Below, one piece after another: positions 9,288 through 17,967 of a stretch of 43,692 bases of DNA (its first letter is position 1; every line of letters starts with the position of its first letter). The notes beneath the pieces are model-generated. The model ran no database searches. It saw only the letters and a program-made list of their open reading frames with translations, and was not told where the DNA came from. Location: assembly GCA_028278345.1 (NCBI GenBank), contig JANQEL010000061.1, positions 1 through 43,692 of the forward strand, in the 5' to 3' direction. Position numbers and translations under genes: made by a program. The stretch is from Myxococcota bacterium (lineage in GTDB: Bacteria; Myxococcota_A; UBA9160; UBA4427).

Positions 9288-9598
9288 ATCTCGGCAAAGG
9301 CGGTCGCGTGTCCTTCGTCGCGGAGGGCTTCGACGGTCGGCGCTTCTGCGCCCAGCACCCTGCGCATCGGCTCGAGTCGTTCCGGCAGTTCGTTCGAAGG
9401 AAGTTCGCGACCGGCGAGGCGGGCGAGATCGCGGAGGGTCTGGCCATTGAGGTCCTCCCGAAAGCGCCAGATACAGCCCTGCCGGGTTCGCGCGAAGACG
9501 AAGCGGGGCGCATTCGTCGTCGTCACCAGACGGCCCGCAGGCGTGTGCGCCCAGGTCCGTTCGAGATGCGCCTTCACTCGTTCGAGATCCGACGTCAC
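9254..9598 (-). CDS. Hypothetical 114-aa protein, GTG start overlapping pepQ stop
   Basis: The GTG at 9598 forms a 4-bp GTGA overlap with the stop of the upstream peptidase gene, the same coupling used elsewhere in this operon. The product begins with TSDLERVKAHLERTWAHTPA and contains GCIWRFREDLNGQTLRDLARLAG, resembling the small N-terminal segment found before GNAT domains in some acetyltransferases, but no acetyltransferase core follows. It ends FAEIYLFGGVGSGS, running 34 bp into the convergent amidohydrolase gene. Without this ORF the space 9288-9594 would be empty. Function unknown; the similarity to a GNAT leader is only an impression. Confidence 0.6.
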   Translation of the reverse strand: MTSDLERVKAHLERTWAHTPAGRLVTTTNAPRFVFARTRQGCIWRFREDLNGQTLRDLARLAGRELPSNELPERLEPMRRVLGAEAPTVEALRDEGHATAFAEIYLFGGVGSGS

Positions 9599-10914
9599 GG
9601 AAGGAAGGGACGCGTGAGGTTTTCGTTGCCCGTGTCGGTGACGACCACATCGTCTTCGATGCGAATGCCGCCGAAGGGGAGCAGCGTGTCGAGCAGATGC
9701 CAGTCGACGGTGTCGCGACCGCGCAGCGGATCGAGCAACGATGGAATGAAGTAGAGCCCCGGCTCGATCGTCACGACGTGACGCGGAGCCAGCACGCGGG
9801 TGTTGCGCAGGTGGGGGCAATCGTCGGGGGGTGGCCTCGGCGTTCCGGCGGGATCGGCTTGCTGCCCACCCACGTCGTGGGTCTGCAGGCCGAGGGGGTG
9901 GCCGAGGCCGTGGGGGAAGAAAGCGAAGAGCAGGCCCTGCGCGCGGGCTTCCTCTTCGCTGCAGCGCAGCACACCGACTTCGCGGAGCCGCTCTGCGATC
10001 CCGTGCTCGGCTCGGCGATGGAGATCGACGAAGTCGACGCCCGGCGCAACGGCGTCGGCGAGGCCTCGCTTCAGCTCCTCCATGCCGGTCAGCAGGGCGC
10101 GAAAAGCGTCGTTCGCGGCGGGGTCGAGGCACCAGGTGCGCGTCACATCGGCCGCATAGCCGCGGTAACGCGCGCCGGCGTCGATCAGGAGCACGCGCGC
10201 GGGATCGGGTTCGCTTCGCCTTCGGTGCTGGTAGTGGAGCACCGCGGCTGCCTCGTCCCAGGCGATGATGTTGGGATAGGGAAGCGCATCGTCGGTCTGC
10301 GCGGTGGTGGCGAGGTACTCGAGATGCAATTCGAATTCGCTCGCGCCGTCCTGGATGGCCCCGCGGACCGCCTCGTGCCCGTGTGCCGCGATGCGATTCG
10401 CTTCGCGCACGCACGCGACTTCGTGGTCGGTCTTGAAGGCGCGCTCCCAATCGAGAGCGGCGATGAGCGCAGCGGGATCGCAGGCCGCGCTTTCGATTCC
10501 CAGGATCCGCGCCAGCTCTGCGTCATCCCCGATGAACGCCCGGCGACCGAGCGCCGACATCTCGATCACTTCGGATGCGGCATCGTCGGTCTCGATCACC
10601 TCGAAGGCTTCGCCAATCTCCGAATCGAGAGGCGCAGATGGCGCGTACCAGAAATCGCTTTCGACCTGACGCACCAGCCGCGTCCGCTCACCCGGGCGGA
10701 AGACGATCAGGTGTCCGGGCCCCTCGATCCAGCCGAAGCGCAGGAAGTGCGTGTTCGCCCGAAAGGGCACCTCGAGGTCGTCGCCGTGATACACCGACGC
10801 CGTGCCCGCGTGGAAGACGATCGAATCGAAGCCATCGCGGGCCTCGACAGTGTGTTCGAGCGCGCGCGTGCAGGCGGCTTCCACTTCGCGCACATGTGCG
10901 GCGTACTCACTCAT
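9595..10914 (-). CDS. pepQ: Xaa-Pro dipeptidase (prolidase, M24B)
   Basis: 439 aa, the length of proteobacterial PepQ. The start is the ATG at 10914 (MSEYAAHVREVEAAC), which overlaps the upstream gene's TGA by 4 bp. The pita-bread fold metal ligands are all visible in order: two Asp in LLIDAGARYRGYAADVTRTW, His in FFPHGLGHPLGLQTHDVG, Glu in TIEPGLYFIPSLL and Glu in GGIRIEDDVVVT. It should cleave X-Pro dipeptides in the cytoplasm using two metal ions, usually Mn. The segment after HDVGG (QQADPAG, then a Pro-rich stretch and CPHLRNTR) is typical of PepQ and separates it from AmpP. Placement behind murein recycling genes is suggestive of general peptide salvage, not proof. Confidence 0.93.
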   Translation of the reverse strand: MSEYAAHVREVEAACTRALEHTVEARDGFDSIVFHAGTASVYHGDDLEVPFRANTHFLRFGWIEGPGHLIVFRPGERTRLVRQVESDFWYAPSAPLDSEIGEAFEVIETDDAASEVIEMSALGRRAFIGDDAELARILGIESAACDPAALIAALDWERAFKTDHEVACVREANRIAAHGHEAVRGAIQDGASEFELHLEYLATTAQTDDALPYPNIIAWDEAAAVLHYQHRRRSEPDPARVLLIDAGARYRGYAADVTRTWCLDPAANDAFRALLTGMEELKRGLADAVAPGVDFVDLHRRAEHGIAERLREVGVLRCSEEEARAQGLLFAFFPHGLGHPLGLQTHDVGGQQADPAGTPRPPPDDCPHLRNTRVLAPRHVVTIEPGLYFIPSLLDPLRGRDTVDWHLLDTLLPFGGIRIEDDVVVTDTGNENLTRPFLP

Positions 10915-12521
10915 CTCACGAACCCCTCGCGCAGACGATAGACGTCCAGACGCTCGAAGCGACGATTGAGCACGTAGCCGCGCTCCACCACCTCGCGAAA
11001 CTCGGGGATGAGCTCCTCGCGGCGGCCGGTTGCGCGCGCAAGCGTGCCGAGCTGCCGCCCGATCAAGACCACGTCGGCGCGACGATTCCGCACCACGTCG
11101 AGCAGCTCTTCGCTCCAAGCCGGATCGGCCGCCGCGAGCACCGCGATCGTGAATCGCGAAGCCAGGGGGCGATCGACGAAGAGGTTGAAGGCGCCGAGGT
11201 CGGGATAGGCGAGCAGGGTATGCCTGGGGCTCGTCGTCTCGGCCAGGTAGCGCGTGATCTCTTCGATCTCGCGGGCCTGCGATTCAGGAAGCCGGGCACC
11301 GCCGCCAGCCGGCAAGGCCAGCTCGCGGTAGCGCTCGAGCGGATTCCAGCCCACGAACTTCGCCACGCGGGCACCCTTGTCCGCCTGGTGAGCGATGAAC
11401 TTCAGGGCGCCACCCTCGTACGAGCGAATCGGCAGGAAGGCGATCCCGAGCATCACCGCGAACACGAACGCGAAGGCGAGCCAACCGCCGACCCGGTCCC
11501 CCGCCACGTCGAGCCCCCGCTCGAAGACTCCATAGGCGTGATCCACCAGGAAGAAGAGCGTGATGATCGCGAGGGGAAGGGCCATCTCGAATTGCGGCCC
11601 GCGAATCGCACGGAAGGCACTCACGTAGAGCAGCACGCCACTCGCCATCACGAACACGATCGCGACGCCGCGCTCGCGCTCGAAGATCTCCCGACGCAAT
11701 CCGAAGACGATGAAGCCCGCGGCCACGAGATAGATCAACGCCGGCGCCAACACCGTCGCGTTGATCGCCGAAGCCGGGATCGGTTGCACGAAGGCCCGCC
11801 CCGGATTCAGCAGCGGCAGTTGATCGAAGTAAGCGCCAACGGCTCCCGTCGCGATCAATTGCAATGCGAACGGCACCAGCACCGCGGCCAGGCCGATCGC
11901 GTAGCGACCCAATTCGCGCGGCAGCACCCTGCCCTCTCCGCGCTGCAGGTGGCAGTGCACGAAGAACGGCACGGCCGCCACGCTCGCGGCGGCACCCGCG
12001 TCGTAGGTGTGCAGGAAGGCCAGCCCCACGCATGCGCCGGCGAACACCAGCCACCACGACCGCGGTCGCACGAGCCCGTACCAGAGCCCGAGCAACGAGA
12101 GGTAGACGAACGCGAAGCGGAAGCCTCCCCAACGCGTAGACCAGAACGGATGGTGCGCCTCCATCACGATCACCACCGCCGCCGCGAAGGCGAAGCCCGA
12201 GCGCGGAATCAACGCGCGACATAGAGCCCAGGCCGCCAGGAAACCGGCGATCTCTCCCGCCAGGAAGTATCCCCGCAAGGTCGCGATCGAATCACCGAAC
12301 ACCACCGAGAGCGCCGCCGGCACCTGGTAGTGGAGTGGCCCGTACTGCGCGAAGAGATCGCGGAACAGCACGCTGCCAGTCGCCAGTTCGTGCATGGCCA
12401 CGAGGTGCTGCCCCGACTCGTTGTAGTTGAGGAAGCCGTGGCGGAAGTTCGGCTCGAAGGCGAGGGCCACCAGGATGAGTGGCGCGATCCCCCAGTCGAA
12501 GGCTTTCGAGAGCGCAGCCAC
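10911..12521 (-). CDS. Polytopic membrane protein, GT39/PMT-like
   Basis: 536 aa with about ten membrane helices and a soluble C-terminal domain of some 120 residues. The first loop, YNESGQHLVAMHELATGSVL followed by FRDLFAQYGPLHY, has the layout of the PMT/ArnT periplasmic loop but with Asn-Glu in place of the usual Asp-Glu. The GTG start at 12521 is supported by GGAGAAAC directly before it. The downstream ATGA overlap couples it to pepQ, and 49 bp separate it from mpl. It probably transfers sugars from polyprenyl-phosphate carriers in the envelope; donor and acceptor are unknown. The atypical loop residues leave room for a non-enzymatic or different GT-C role. Confidence 0.75.
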   Translation of the reverse strand: MAALSKAFDWGIAPLILVALAFEPNFRHGFLNYNESGQHLVAMHELATGSVLFRDLFAQYGPLHYQVPAALSVVFGDSIATLRGYFLAGEIAGFLAAWALCRALIPRSGFAFAAAVVIVMEAHHPFWSTRWGGFRFAFVYLSLLGLWYGLVRPRSWWLVFAGACVGLAFLHTYDAGAAASVAAVPFFVHCHLQRGEGRVLPRELGRYAIGLAAVLVPFALQLIATGAVGAYFDQLPLLNPGRAFVQPIPASAINATVLAPALIYLVAAGFIVFGLRREIFERERGVAIVFVMASGVLLYVSAFRAIRGPQFEMALPLAIITLFFLVDHAYGVFERGLDVAGDRVGGWLAFAFVFAVMLGIAFLPIRSYEGGALKFIAHQADKGARVAKFVGWNPLERYRELALPAGGGARLPESQAREIEEITRYLAETTSPRHTLLAYPDLGAFNLFVDRPLASRFTIAVLAAADPAWSEELLDVVRNRRADVVLIGRQLGTLARATGRREELIPEFREVVERGYVLNRRFERLDVYRLREGFVR

Positions 12522-12570
12522 GTTTCTCCGGGTCGATTCGGGTGAGCGGTCGGGCGTGGGGTCGCCGGCT

Positions 12571-14124
12571 TCAGCGCGCTTCGAGCGCGCTCAAGATCTT
12601 CTCCCAGATGTTGCCGAAGTCGCCATTGCTCATGACGAGCACGACGTCGCCCTCCTGCCCCTCGGCCGCGATCTCGTTCGCCGCGGCATCGATGTCGGCA
12701 AACACCCGCGCTTCGATCTCACGAGCCGTGAGGTCGCGGGCCAGGTCTTCGGCGCTGAAGAGTTCGGTCGGTTCGCCGGTGGCGCTGTAGATCGGTTCGT
12801 CGGGCAGGCGCCGCAACACCACGCGATCCGCGCCATCGAAGGCCTCGGCGTAGGCCTGCTGGAACACGGCCCGGCGGCTCGTGTTGGTGCGGGCCTCGAA
12901 CACCGCGATCAGGCGGCCTTCGGGAAAGCGCGCGCGCAGGGCGCCGATCGAAGCCTTCACCGCCGTCGGATGATGGGCGAAGTCGTCGATCACGGTGACA
13001 CCGCGCACGACCCCCCGCACCTCCTGCCTTCGCTTCACGCCGCGGAAGCCCGGCAGCGCATCTACCGCGGCTTCGAGGTCGACGCCCTCGCGCTCGAGCA
13101 CCGCGAGCGCCGCGGTGCAGTTCGCGGCGTTGAATGCGCCGAACATCGGCATGTCGACCTGGAAGGTGGCGCCCTCGCGACGACCGAGGCGGAAGCGCGT
13201 GCCCTCGGCGTGGGGTTCGAGGCGATCCGCGATCCAGTCGAGCTCGCTCTGCTCCGCCTGGGCGGTCTGCGCGGCCTCCCCTTCCCCGAAGACGCGGTAC
13301 CGCACCACCTGGCACTTCGCTTCCGACACCACCTCGCGGACGTTTTCGTAACCCCAATCCGCCACGATGCAGGCGTCTTCGGGAAGCCCCGCCACGAGCG
13401 TTCGAAACGCGCTCTTCACGTGGTCGAGATCGCGATAGATGTCGGCGTGATCGAATTCGATCGAGGTGAGGATCAGGGTCTGCGGGTGGTAGTGGAGGAA
13501 CTTCGGCGTCTTGTCGAAGAAGGCCGTGTCGTACTCGTCGCCTTCCACCACGAAGTGGCGTCCCCGCCCTTCGCGAAAGCTGCCATCGAAGTCGAGGGAG
13601 ATGCCACCGACGAGCAGCGAGGGATCTTGCTCCGTCGCGAGCAGGAGATAGGCGGTCAGCGTCGTCGTGGTCGTCTTTCCATGGGTGCCGGTGACGACGA
13701 TGCGGTGCTTGTCGGCCATCGCGAGTTCGAAGAGCGCATCCGAGAACGAGCGGTAGGGCACCCCCGAAGCGATGGCCGCCTGTGCCTCTTCGTTTTCGGG
13801 CCGCACCGCGTTGCCGATCACGACGAGATCGGGGGCGCGTTTGCCCCCATACGCATCGGCTTCGAGGTTCGCCGGGTCGAAGCCCAGATGAACGGGAATC
13901 TCCCAGCGCTCGAGCGCCGTGCTCATCGGTGGATAGAGCGCCTTGTCGGAGCCGGTGATCTCGAGACCGCGCCGCTTCAAGAGCCCCGCGAGGGATCCCA
14001 TCCCGGTGCCCCCGACCGCGACGAAGTGCACGCGTTCGAGCGCGTCCGCATCGAAGGGCTTGGCCGCGTCAGCCGGCGTCAGAGCCTCAGCCCGCGTCAG
14101 AGCCTCAGCCCGCGTCAAAGGCAT
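12571..14124 (-). CDS. mpl: UDP-MurNAc:L-Ala-gamma-D-Glu-meso-DAP ligase (murein recycling)
   Basis: 517 aa. GGTGMGSLAGLLKRRGLEITG and then SDKALYPPMSTALE is the Mpl-type N-terminal Rossmann segment; VVTGTHGKTTTTTLTAYLL is the Mur-ligase P-loop; HHPTAVKASIGALR and VFEARTNTSRRAVFQ are Mpl-specific C-terminal landmarks separating it from MurC. It reattaches recycled tripeptide to UDP-MurNAc in the cytoplasm. The ATG at 14124 lies in an 18-bp tandem repeat and overlaps the serine hydrolase stop by 20 bp; the family N-terminus actually matches from VHFVAVGG, so a GTG at 14031 is a serious alternative start and the first 31 residues may not be translated. It follows the LD-carboxypeptidase and serine hydrolase, whose products belong to the same recycling route. 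Confidence 0.94.
   Translation of the reverse strand: MPLTRAEALTRAEALTPADAAKPFDADALERVHFVAVGGTGMGSLAGLLKRRGLEITGSDKALYPPMSTALERWEIPVHLGFDPANLEADAYGGKRAPDLVVIGNAVRPENEEAQAAIASGVPYRSFSDALFELAMADKHRIVVTGTHGKTTTTTLTAYLLLATEQDPSLLVGGISLDFDGSFREGRGRHFVVEGDEYDTAFFDKTPKFLHYHPQTLILTSIEFDHADIYRDLDHVKSAFRTLVAGLPEDACIVADWGYENVREVVSEAKCQVVRYRVFGEGEAAQTAQAEQSELDWIADRLEPHAEGTRFRLGRREGATFQVDMPMFGAFNAANCTAALAVLEREGVDLEAAVDALPGFRGVKRRQEVRGVVRGVTVIDDFAHHPTAVKASIGALRARFPEGRLIAVFEARTNTSRRAVFQQAYAEAFDGADRVVLRRLPDEPIYSATGEPTELFSAEDLARDLTAREIEARVFADIDAAANEIAAEGQEGDVVLVMSNGDFGNIWEKILSALEAR
14076..14117. repeat. 18-bp tandem duplication at serine hydrolase/mpl junction
   Basis: Two exact copies of GCGTCAGAGCCTCAGCCC (14076-14093, 14094-14111) plus a 6-bp third start. 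Read on the minus strand they encode the repeated Leu-Thr-Arg-Ala-Glu-Ala at the annotated Mpl N-terminus and sit across the gene junction. Confidence 0.9.
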
Positions 14125-15265
14125 CGAGGATGAAGTCGTGCACCTTGGGTCGCAGATCGAAACGGCTGCGCTTGGCGACCAGGTGCACGCGGTTGGTCAG
14201 CATGACGACCACGGCCTCGCGATCGAGGTCGATCCACAGCGAGGTCCCGGTGAAGCCGAGGTGTCCGACCGAGTTCTCGGAGAAGAGCTCACCCGAAGAA
14301 GATGCGCCGTGGGTGGGCGTATCCCAGCCGAGCGCCCAATCGGAATCCTCGGGCAGCTTCTGACGCGTACAGAAGGTGCGCACGAGTTCCTGGGGAAACA
14401 ACTCGCTGCGGCCGTGCCAGCCATCGAGGAAGGCGAGCGCGAACTTCATCACGTCGTCGGCCGGTGCGAAGAGCCCCGCGTGACCGGCGACGCCCCCCAT
14501 CGCGGAGGCGTTCGGGTCGTGCACTTCGCCCCACAGGATGCGATCGCGCCAGGCGCAATTCTCGGTCGCCGCGATGCGCCGCCGCAGGGGCTCGGGCACG
14601 CCCCCCGAACCGTCGACCGGAAGCGGCAGGAAGCGCGTGTCGTTCATGCCGAGGGGCTCGAAGATGCGCTCGACACTGAAGACATCGAGGGGCTGCTTCG
14701 TGACCTCTTCGACCAGGGCACCCAGGGCGATGAAATCGAGATCGCCGTACACAGCCGCTTCGCCCGGATCGTGCACCAGCGCGCTGCGCAGCACGCGATC
14801 GATGATCCAGTCGCGGCCTTCCCGCGTGCCGAGCACGCGCTCGCCCGTCTTGCGTTCCTTCTGGATCAGCAGTTCGTGGAAGCCGCGCCACGGCTTCAGA
14901 CCCGAAGAGTGGGTCAGCAGATGGCGGAGCGTCACCGCTTCCTTGTCTCGTTCGGCGAAGCTCGGCAGGTACTTGGCAACGGGATCGTCGAGATCGACCA
15001 GGCCGTCCTTCACCAGGAGCATCACCGCGGTGGTGGTGGCCAGGGGCTTGGTGAGGGAAGCGAGGTCGAAGATCGTCTCACGTGTCATCGGCAGACGCTC
15101 GGGCTGCAACACCGCGTGGCCGCGGATGCACTCGTGCTCGAGCACCTCCCCCGCCTTGGGCATGCGCGCGATCACGACCGCGCCGGGGATCTCGGCCTTC
15201 TCGATCGACTTGTCGAGAGCCTTCTCCACCCGCCCCAGTTTTCGCTTGATCAGGCTGTACTTCAT
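14105..15265 (-). CDS. Class C beta-lactamase-fold serine hydrolase (PBP4*/EstB/AmpH-like)
   Basis: 386 aa, no obvious signal peptide. The active-site SxxK motif is SLTK (Ser70, Lys73). The second motif appears as YGD in AAVYGDLDFIALG in place of Y-x-N, and the third is the H-x-G type in VGHLGFTGTSLWID; the His-for-Lys change is usual in esterase and peptidase members. The family hydrolyses D-amino-acid peptides, esters or beta-lactams. Lying between ldcA and mpl it is best read as a murein-peptide hydrolase of the recycling pathway; a role in beta-lactam resistance is not indicated. ATG at 15265, 85 bp after ldcA; its stop overlaps mpl by 20 bp. Absence of a clear export signal would place it in the cytoplasm, unusual for AmpH-like enzymes. 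Confidence 0.88.
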   Translation of the reverse strand: MKYSLIKRKLGRVEKALDKSIEKAEIPGAVVIARMPKAGEVLEHECIRGHAVLQPERLPMTRETIFDLASLTKPLATTTAVMLLVKDGLVDLDDPVAKYLPSFAERDKEAVTLRHLLTHSSGLKPWRGFHELLIQKERKTGERVLGTREGRDWIIDRVLRSALVHDPGEAAVYGDLDFIALGALVEEVTKQPLDVFSVERIFEPLGMNDTRFLPLPVDGSGGVPEPLRRRIAATENCAWRDRILWGEVHDPNASAMGGVAGHAGLFAPADDVMKFALAFLDGWHGRSELFPQELVRTFCTRQKLPEDSDWALGWDTPTHGASSSGELFSENSVGHLGFTGTSLWIDLDREAVVVMLTNRVHLVAKRSRFDLRPKVHDFILDAFDAG

Positions 15266-15350
15266 GACTCTCTGGATTGGGTTCGGACTTGATCAGGTCC
15301 GAAGTGCGTCGGGCTGGGGGGAGACCCGGAAATCGCGAGACAAATGGGTT

Positions 15351-16268
15351 CTAGCGTTTCGCCACCGGCGTTTCCAGCAGCTCGATCTCTCCGCGATCTC
15401 CGTCGATCGCGGCGCGGCATCCCAGCGCCCATGGGAGGTTTTCGTCTGTGTGGCCGAAGGGAAGATCGCGCACGATCGGAACACCGAGGGGAGCGAGGAT
15501 CTCCTCGCAGACTTCGATCGCCGTGGGGCGCGGGCGCGTCGGGTTCGTGCAATCGGTGAGGTTCCCGATGCCGACACCGACGACGCGTTCGAGCTTCCCA
15601 GCGCAGACGAGCTGCATCAACATGCGATCGATGCTGTAGGGCGCTTCGTTCGTATCCTCGAAGAGCAGGATCGTGTCGCGGGTATCCACTTCCCACGGTG
15701 TCCCCAGGCTCGCGACGATCAACTTGAGCGATCCCCCGGTGAGCCGACCTTCTCCCCAGCCGCGTTGCATGCTCTTGCCCGCGATACGAGGCGGCGAACC
15801 CTGACCGAGCAAGGCAGTCGAGATCGCGCGCTTGCTATCGGCGCTCAGGCTCTCGGAGCGATCGAGCATCGGCCCGTGGAACCCCATCAGCCCCGCCTTC
15901 TTGAGTTGCCAGAGGAGCAGGGTCGTGATGTCGCTGTAGCCCATCACGGGTTTGGCCTGCTTGCGTACGGCCTCGGCGTCGAGGTGGGCGATGATGCGAT
16001 GGCAGCCATAGCCCCCGCGCGCACACACGATGCCGTCGACGTCTGGATCGTTCACGAGGGTCATGAACTCTCCGGCGCGGCGTTCGTCGCTACCGGCGAG
16101 ATACCCCGCTTCGCGCGTGATGTCCTCGGCGCAGACCGTCTCGAAGCCGAGCTTGCGCAGCATCGATTCGCCCTGCTCCACGCGCTCGCGATCGATCGGC
16201 CCCGCCGGTGCGGCGATGCCGAGCGTCGCGCCGCGTTTCAACGCGCGCGGTTTGCGAATCGCGGGCAT
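15351..16268 (-). CDS. ldcA: Muramoyltetrapeptide LD-carboxypeptidase (peptidase S66)
   Basis: 305 aa, as expected for S66 enzymes. The nucleophile elbow is in PVMGYSDITTLL, the catalytic Glu in LLFEDTNEAPYSID, and the His in LPFGHTDENLPW; ARGGYGCHRI precedes the nucleophile as in LdcA. It removes the terminal D-Ala from recycled L-Ala-gamma-D-Glu-meso-DAP-D-Ala peptide, producing the tripeptide that Mpl uses. MccF, the related self-immunity hydrolase, is the alternative, but the neighbours (mpl, serine hydrolase) favour recycling. The ATG is only 2 bp beyond the dnaB stop, so it is almost certainly cotranscribed with dnaB. Confidence 0.93.
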   Translation of the reverse strand: MPAIRKPRALKRGATLGIAAPAGPIDRERVEQGESMLRKLGFETVCAEDITREAGYLAGSDERRAGEFMTLVNDPDVDGIVCARGGYGCHRIIAHLDAEAVRKQAKPVMGYSDITTLLLWQLKKAGLMGFHGPMLDRSESLSADSKRAISTALLGQGSPPRIAGKSMQRGWGEGRLTGGSLKLIVASLGTPWEVDTRDTILLFEDTNEAPYSIDRMLMQLVCAGKLERVVGVGIGNLTDCTNPTRPRPTAIEVCEEILAPLGVPIVRDLPFGHTDENLPWALGCRAAIDGDRGEIELLETPVAKR

Positions 16269-16270
16269 CG

Positions 16271-17815
16271 CTAGAGGACGCCATCCGACGAGAACGAATC
16301 GTCCCCGCCACCGAAGCCGCCGCCCATCCCGCCACCCGAGCCACCGCCCGGGTCATAGCCTCCACCGCCACCGATCGGCGGCGGGCTGTAGGGGTCGTGT
16401 TCGGGCCAGTCGCGGAAGAGCGCGTATTGCCCGAGGAACTCGAGCTCGACCGTCCCGGTCGGACCGTTGCGCTGCTTGCGGATCAGCAGCTCCGTCATCG
16501 CCGGATGCTCCGTCTCCGGGTTGTAGACGACGTCGCGATAGATGAAGCCGATGATGTCGGCATCCTGCTCGATCGCGCCGGATTCGCGCAGGTCGGCGAG
16601 GATCGGACGCTTGTCTTCCTTGCGCGTTTCGGGGCCGCGGTTGAGCTGGGAGAGCGCGATCACGGGAAGCTCGAGCTCCTTCGCCAGCCCCTTGAGGCCG
16701 CGGCTGATCTCGGAGATCTCCTGCTCGCGGCTCGCGAGATGACTGCCGGCGCGAGCGAGCTGCAGATAATCGACGATCACGAGATCGAGCCCCTGCTGTG
16801 CCTTCATGCGTCGGCACTTCGCTCGGATCTCGAGGATCGTGGCCGCAGGCGTATCGTCGATCCAGATGTGGGCCGCCGAGAGCTTCTCGGCGGCGCGCAC
16901 CAGCGCGCCGTGACTCTCGACGGAGATGTAGCCATTGCGGAAGGCCGAAGCGTCGACCTGCGCCTCGCTGGCGAGGAGCCGCATCACCAGCGATTGGGTG
17001 GTCATCTCGAGGGAGAAGACCGCGACCCTGTGGCCGTGTTCCACGGCGACGTTGCGGGCGAGGTTCAGCGCCAGGGCCGTCTTCCCCATCGAGGGGCGCG
17101 CCGCGATGATGATCAGGTCGCCCTTCTGCAGGCCGCCGGTCATCTCGTCGAACTTCGTGTAGTTGGTCGGGAGACCCGTGAGATCGCCCCCGCGATTCAT
17201 CAGCATCTCGATGTGGTCGATCGCGGAGTGCACTTCGACATCGAGGGGGCTCAGCGTCGACTTCGCCTGCTCCTGGGAGAGCGCGAAGATGCGCGACTCG
17301 GCGGCATCGAGCGCTTCGTCGGACGCCTGCAGTTCGTCGTAGCCGATGTTGACGATCTCGCTCGCCACGCTGATCAGCCCGCGCTTCACGCTCTTCTCGC
17401 GGACGATCTTCGCGTAGTGGACGATATTCGCCGCGGTCGCCTCGTAGTCGGCGATCTCCGCCAGGGCGACGACACCCCCCACCGTCTCGATCAGATCGTT
17501 CGACTTCAGGTAGTCGTTGAGGGTGACGAGATCGACGGGTTGGTTGTTGTCCTTCAGGTACAACATGGCCCGATACAGGGCCTGATGGGCGGGGTGATAG
17601 AAGCTGTCGACCCCGACCTCGGTGACGATCTCGTGGATGGCGTTGTTGTCGAGCAGGATGGCCGACAACACGGCCTTCTCGGCGTCGAGGTCGTGGGGCG
17701 GAACGCGTCGGCGCCCTTCGAGCAGATCGCCGGGAGCCCCACCGCTACGCCCGGGAGCCCCACCCTTCATCGTTCGCTGGCTCCACGGCCCGCTTCCCGT
17801 CTGCCCTTCGCTCAC
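16271..17815 (-). CDS. dnaB: Replicative DNA helicase DnaB with Gly-rich acidic C-tail
   Basis: 514 aa against about 460-470 usual. The N-terminal domain begins at PPHDLDAEKAVLSAILL; the RecA core has Walker A ARPSMGKTALALNLARN, Walker B LDLVIVDYLQLA and the loop ISEISRGLKGLAKELELP. It unwinds DNA at the replication fork as a hexamer. The extra length is at both ends: a Gly/Pro-rich leader that includes an internal 7-residue duplication, and a C-terminal tail of some 35 residues of almost pure Gly ending GGGDDSFSSDGVL. GTG at 17815 is the longest start; ATG at 17770 (MKGGAPG) is an equally plausible one. It follows rplI by 213 bp and is followed at 2 bp by ldcA. Confidence 0.96.
   Translation of the reverse strand: MSEGQTGSGPWSQRTMKGGAPGRSGGAPGDLLEGRRRVPPHDLDAEKAVLSAILLDNNAIHEIVTEVGVDSFYHPAHQALYRAMLYLKDNNQPVDLVTLNDYLKSNDLIETVGGVVALAEIADYEATAANIVHYAKIVREKSVKRGLISVASEIVNIGYDELQASDEALDAAESRIFALSQEQAKSTLSPLDVEVHSAIDHIEMLMNRGGDLTGLPTNYTKFDEMTGGLQKGDLIIIAARPSMGKTALALNLARNVAVEHGHRVAVFSLEMTTQSLVMRLLASEAQVDASAFRNGYISVESHGALVRAAEKLSAAHIWIDDTPAATILEIRAKCRRMKAQQGLDLVIVDYLQLARAGSHLASREQEISEISRGLKGLAKELELPVIALSQLNRGPETRKEDKRPILADLRESGAIEQDADIIGFIYRDVVYNPETEHPAMTELLIRKQRNGPTGTVELEFLGQYALFRDWPEHDPYSPPPIGGGGGYDPGGGSGGGMGGGFGGGDDSFSSDGVL
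17730..17764. repeat. 14-bp direct repeat in 5' end of dnaB
   Basis: CCGGGAGCCCCACC occurs at 17730-17743 and 17751-17764, offset by 21 bp (seven codons), giving the Gly-Gly-Ala-Pro-Gly duplication in the DnaB leader peptide. Confidence 0.85.
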
Positions 17816-17967
17816 GCGTACCCCCCATCGCGTTCACCGCGATAACCCGAGTTTCGAACGCAATCGCGCGTGCGTTCATGACCAGGCATGAAGGGCGCGG
17901 GAGGTGGAACAACCGATGCCGTATGCGTGGAGGATGGCGCAACGAACCGACTGCGTTGGAACACCGC

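Noticed and set aside
9599-10450. Upstream extension of the small ORF 9254-9598 into pepQ.
   Set aside because: The extension is an out-of-frame shadow of pepQ; the GTG at 9598 gives the operon-like overlap.
14105-15265. Antibiotic resistance beta-lactamase.
   Set aside because: No clear signal peptide, altered second motif, and location in a murein recycling operon point to peptide or ester hydrolysis.
15351-16268. Microcin C7 immunity protein MccF.
   Set aside because: MccF and LdcA share the S66 fold, but the neighbouring mpl and the absence of microcin genes favour LdcA.
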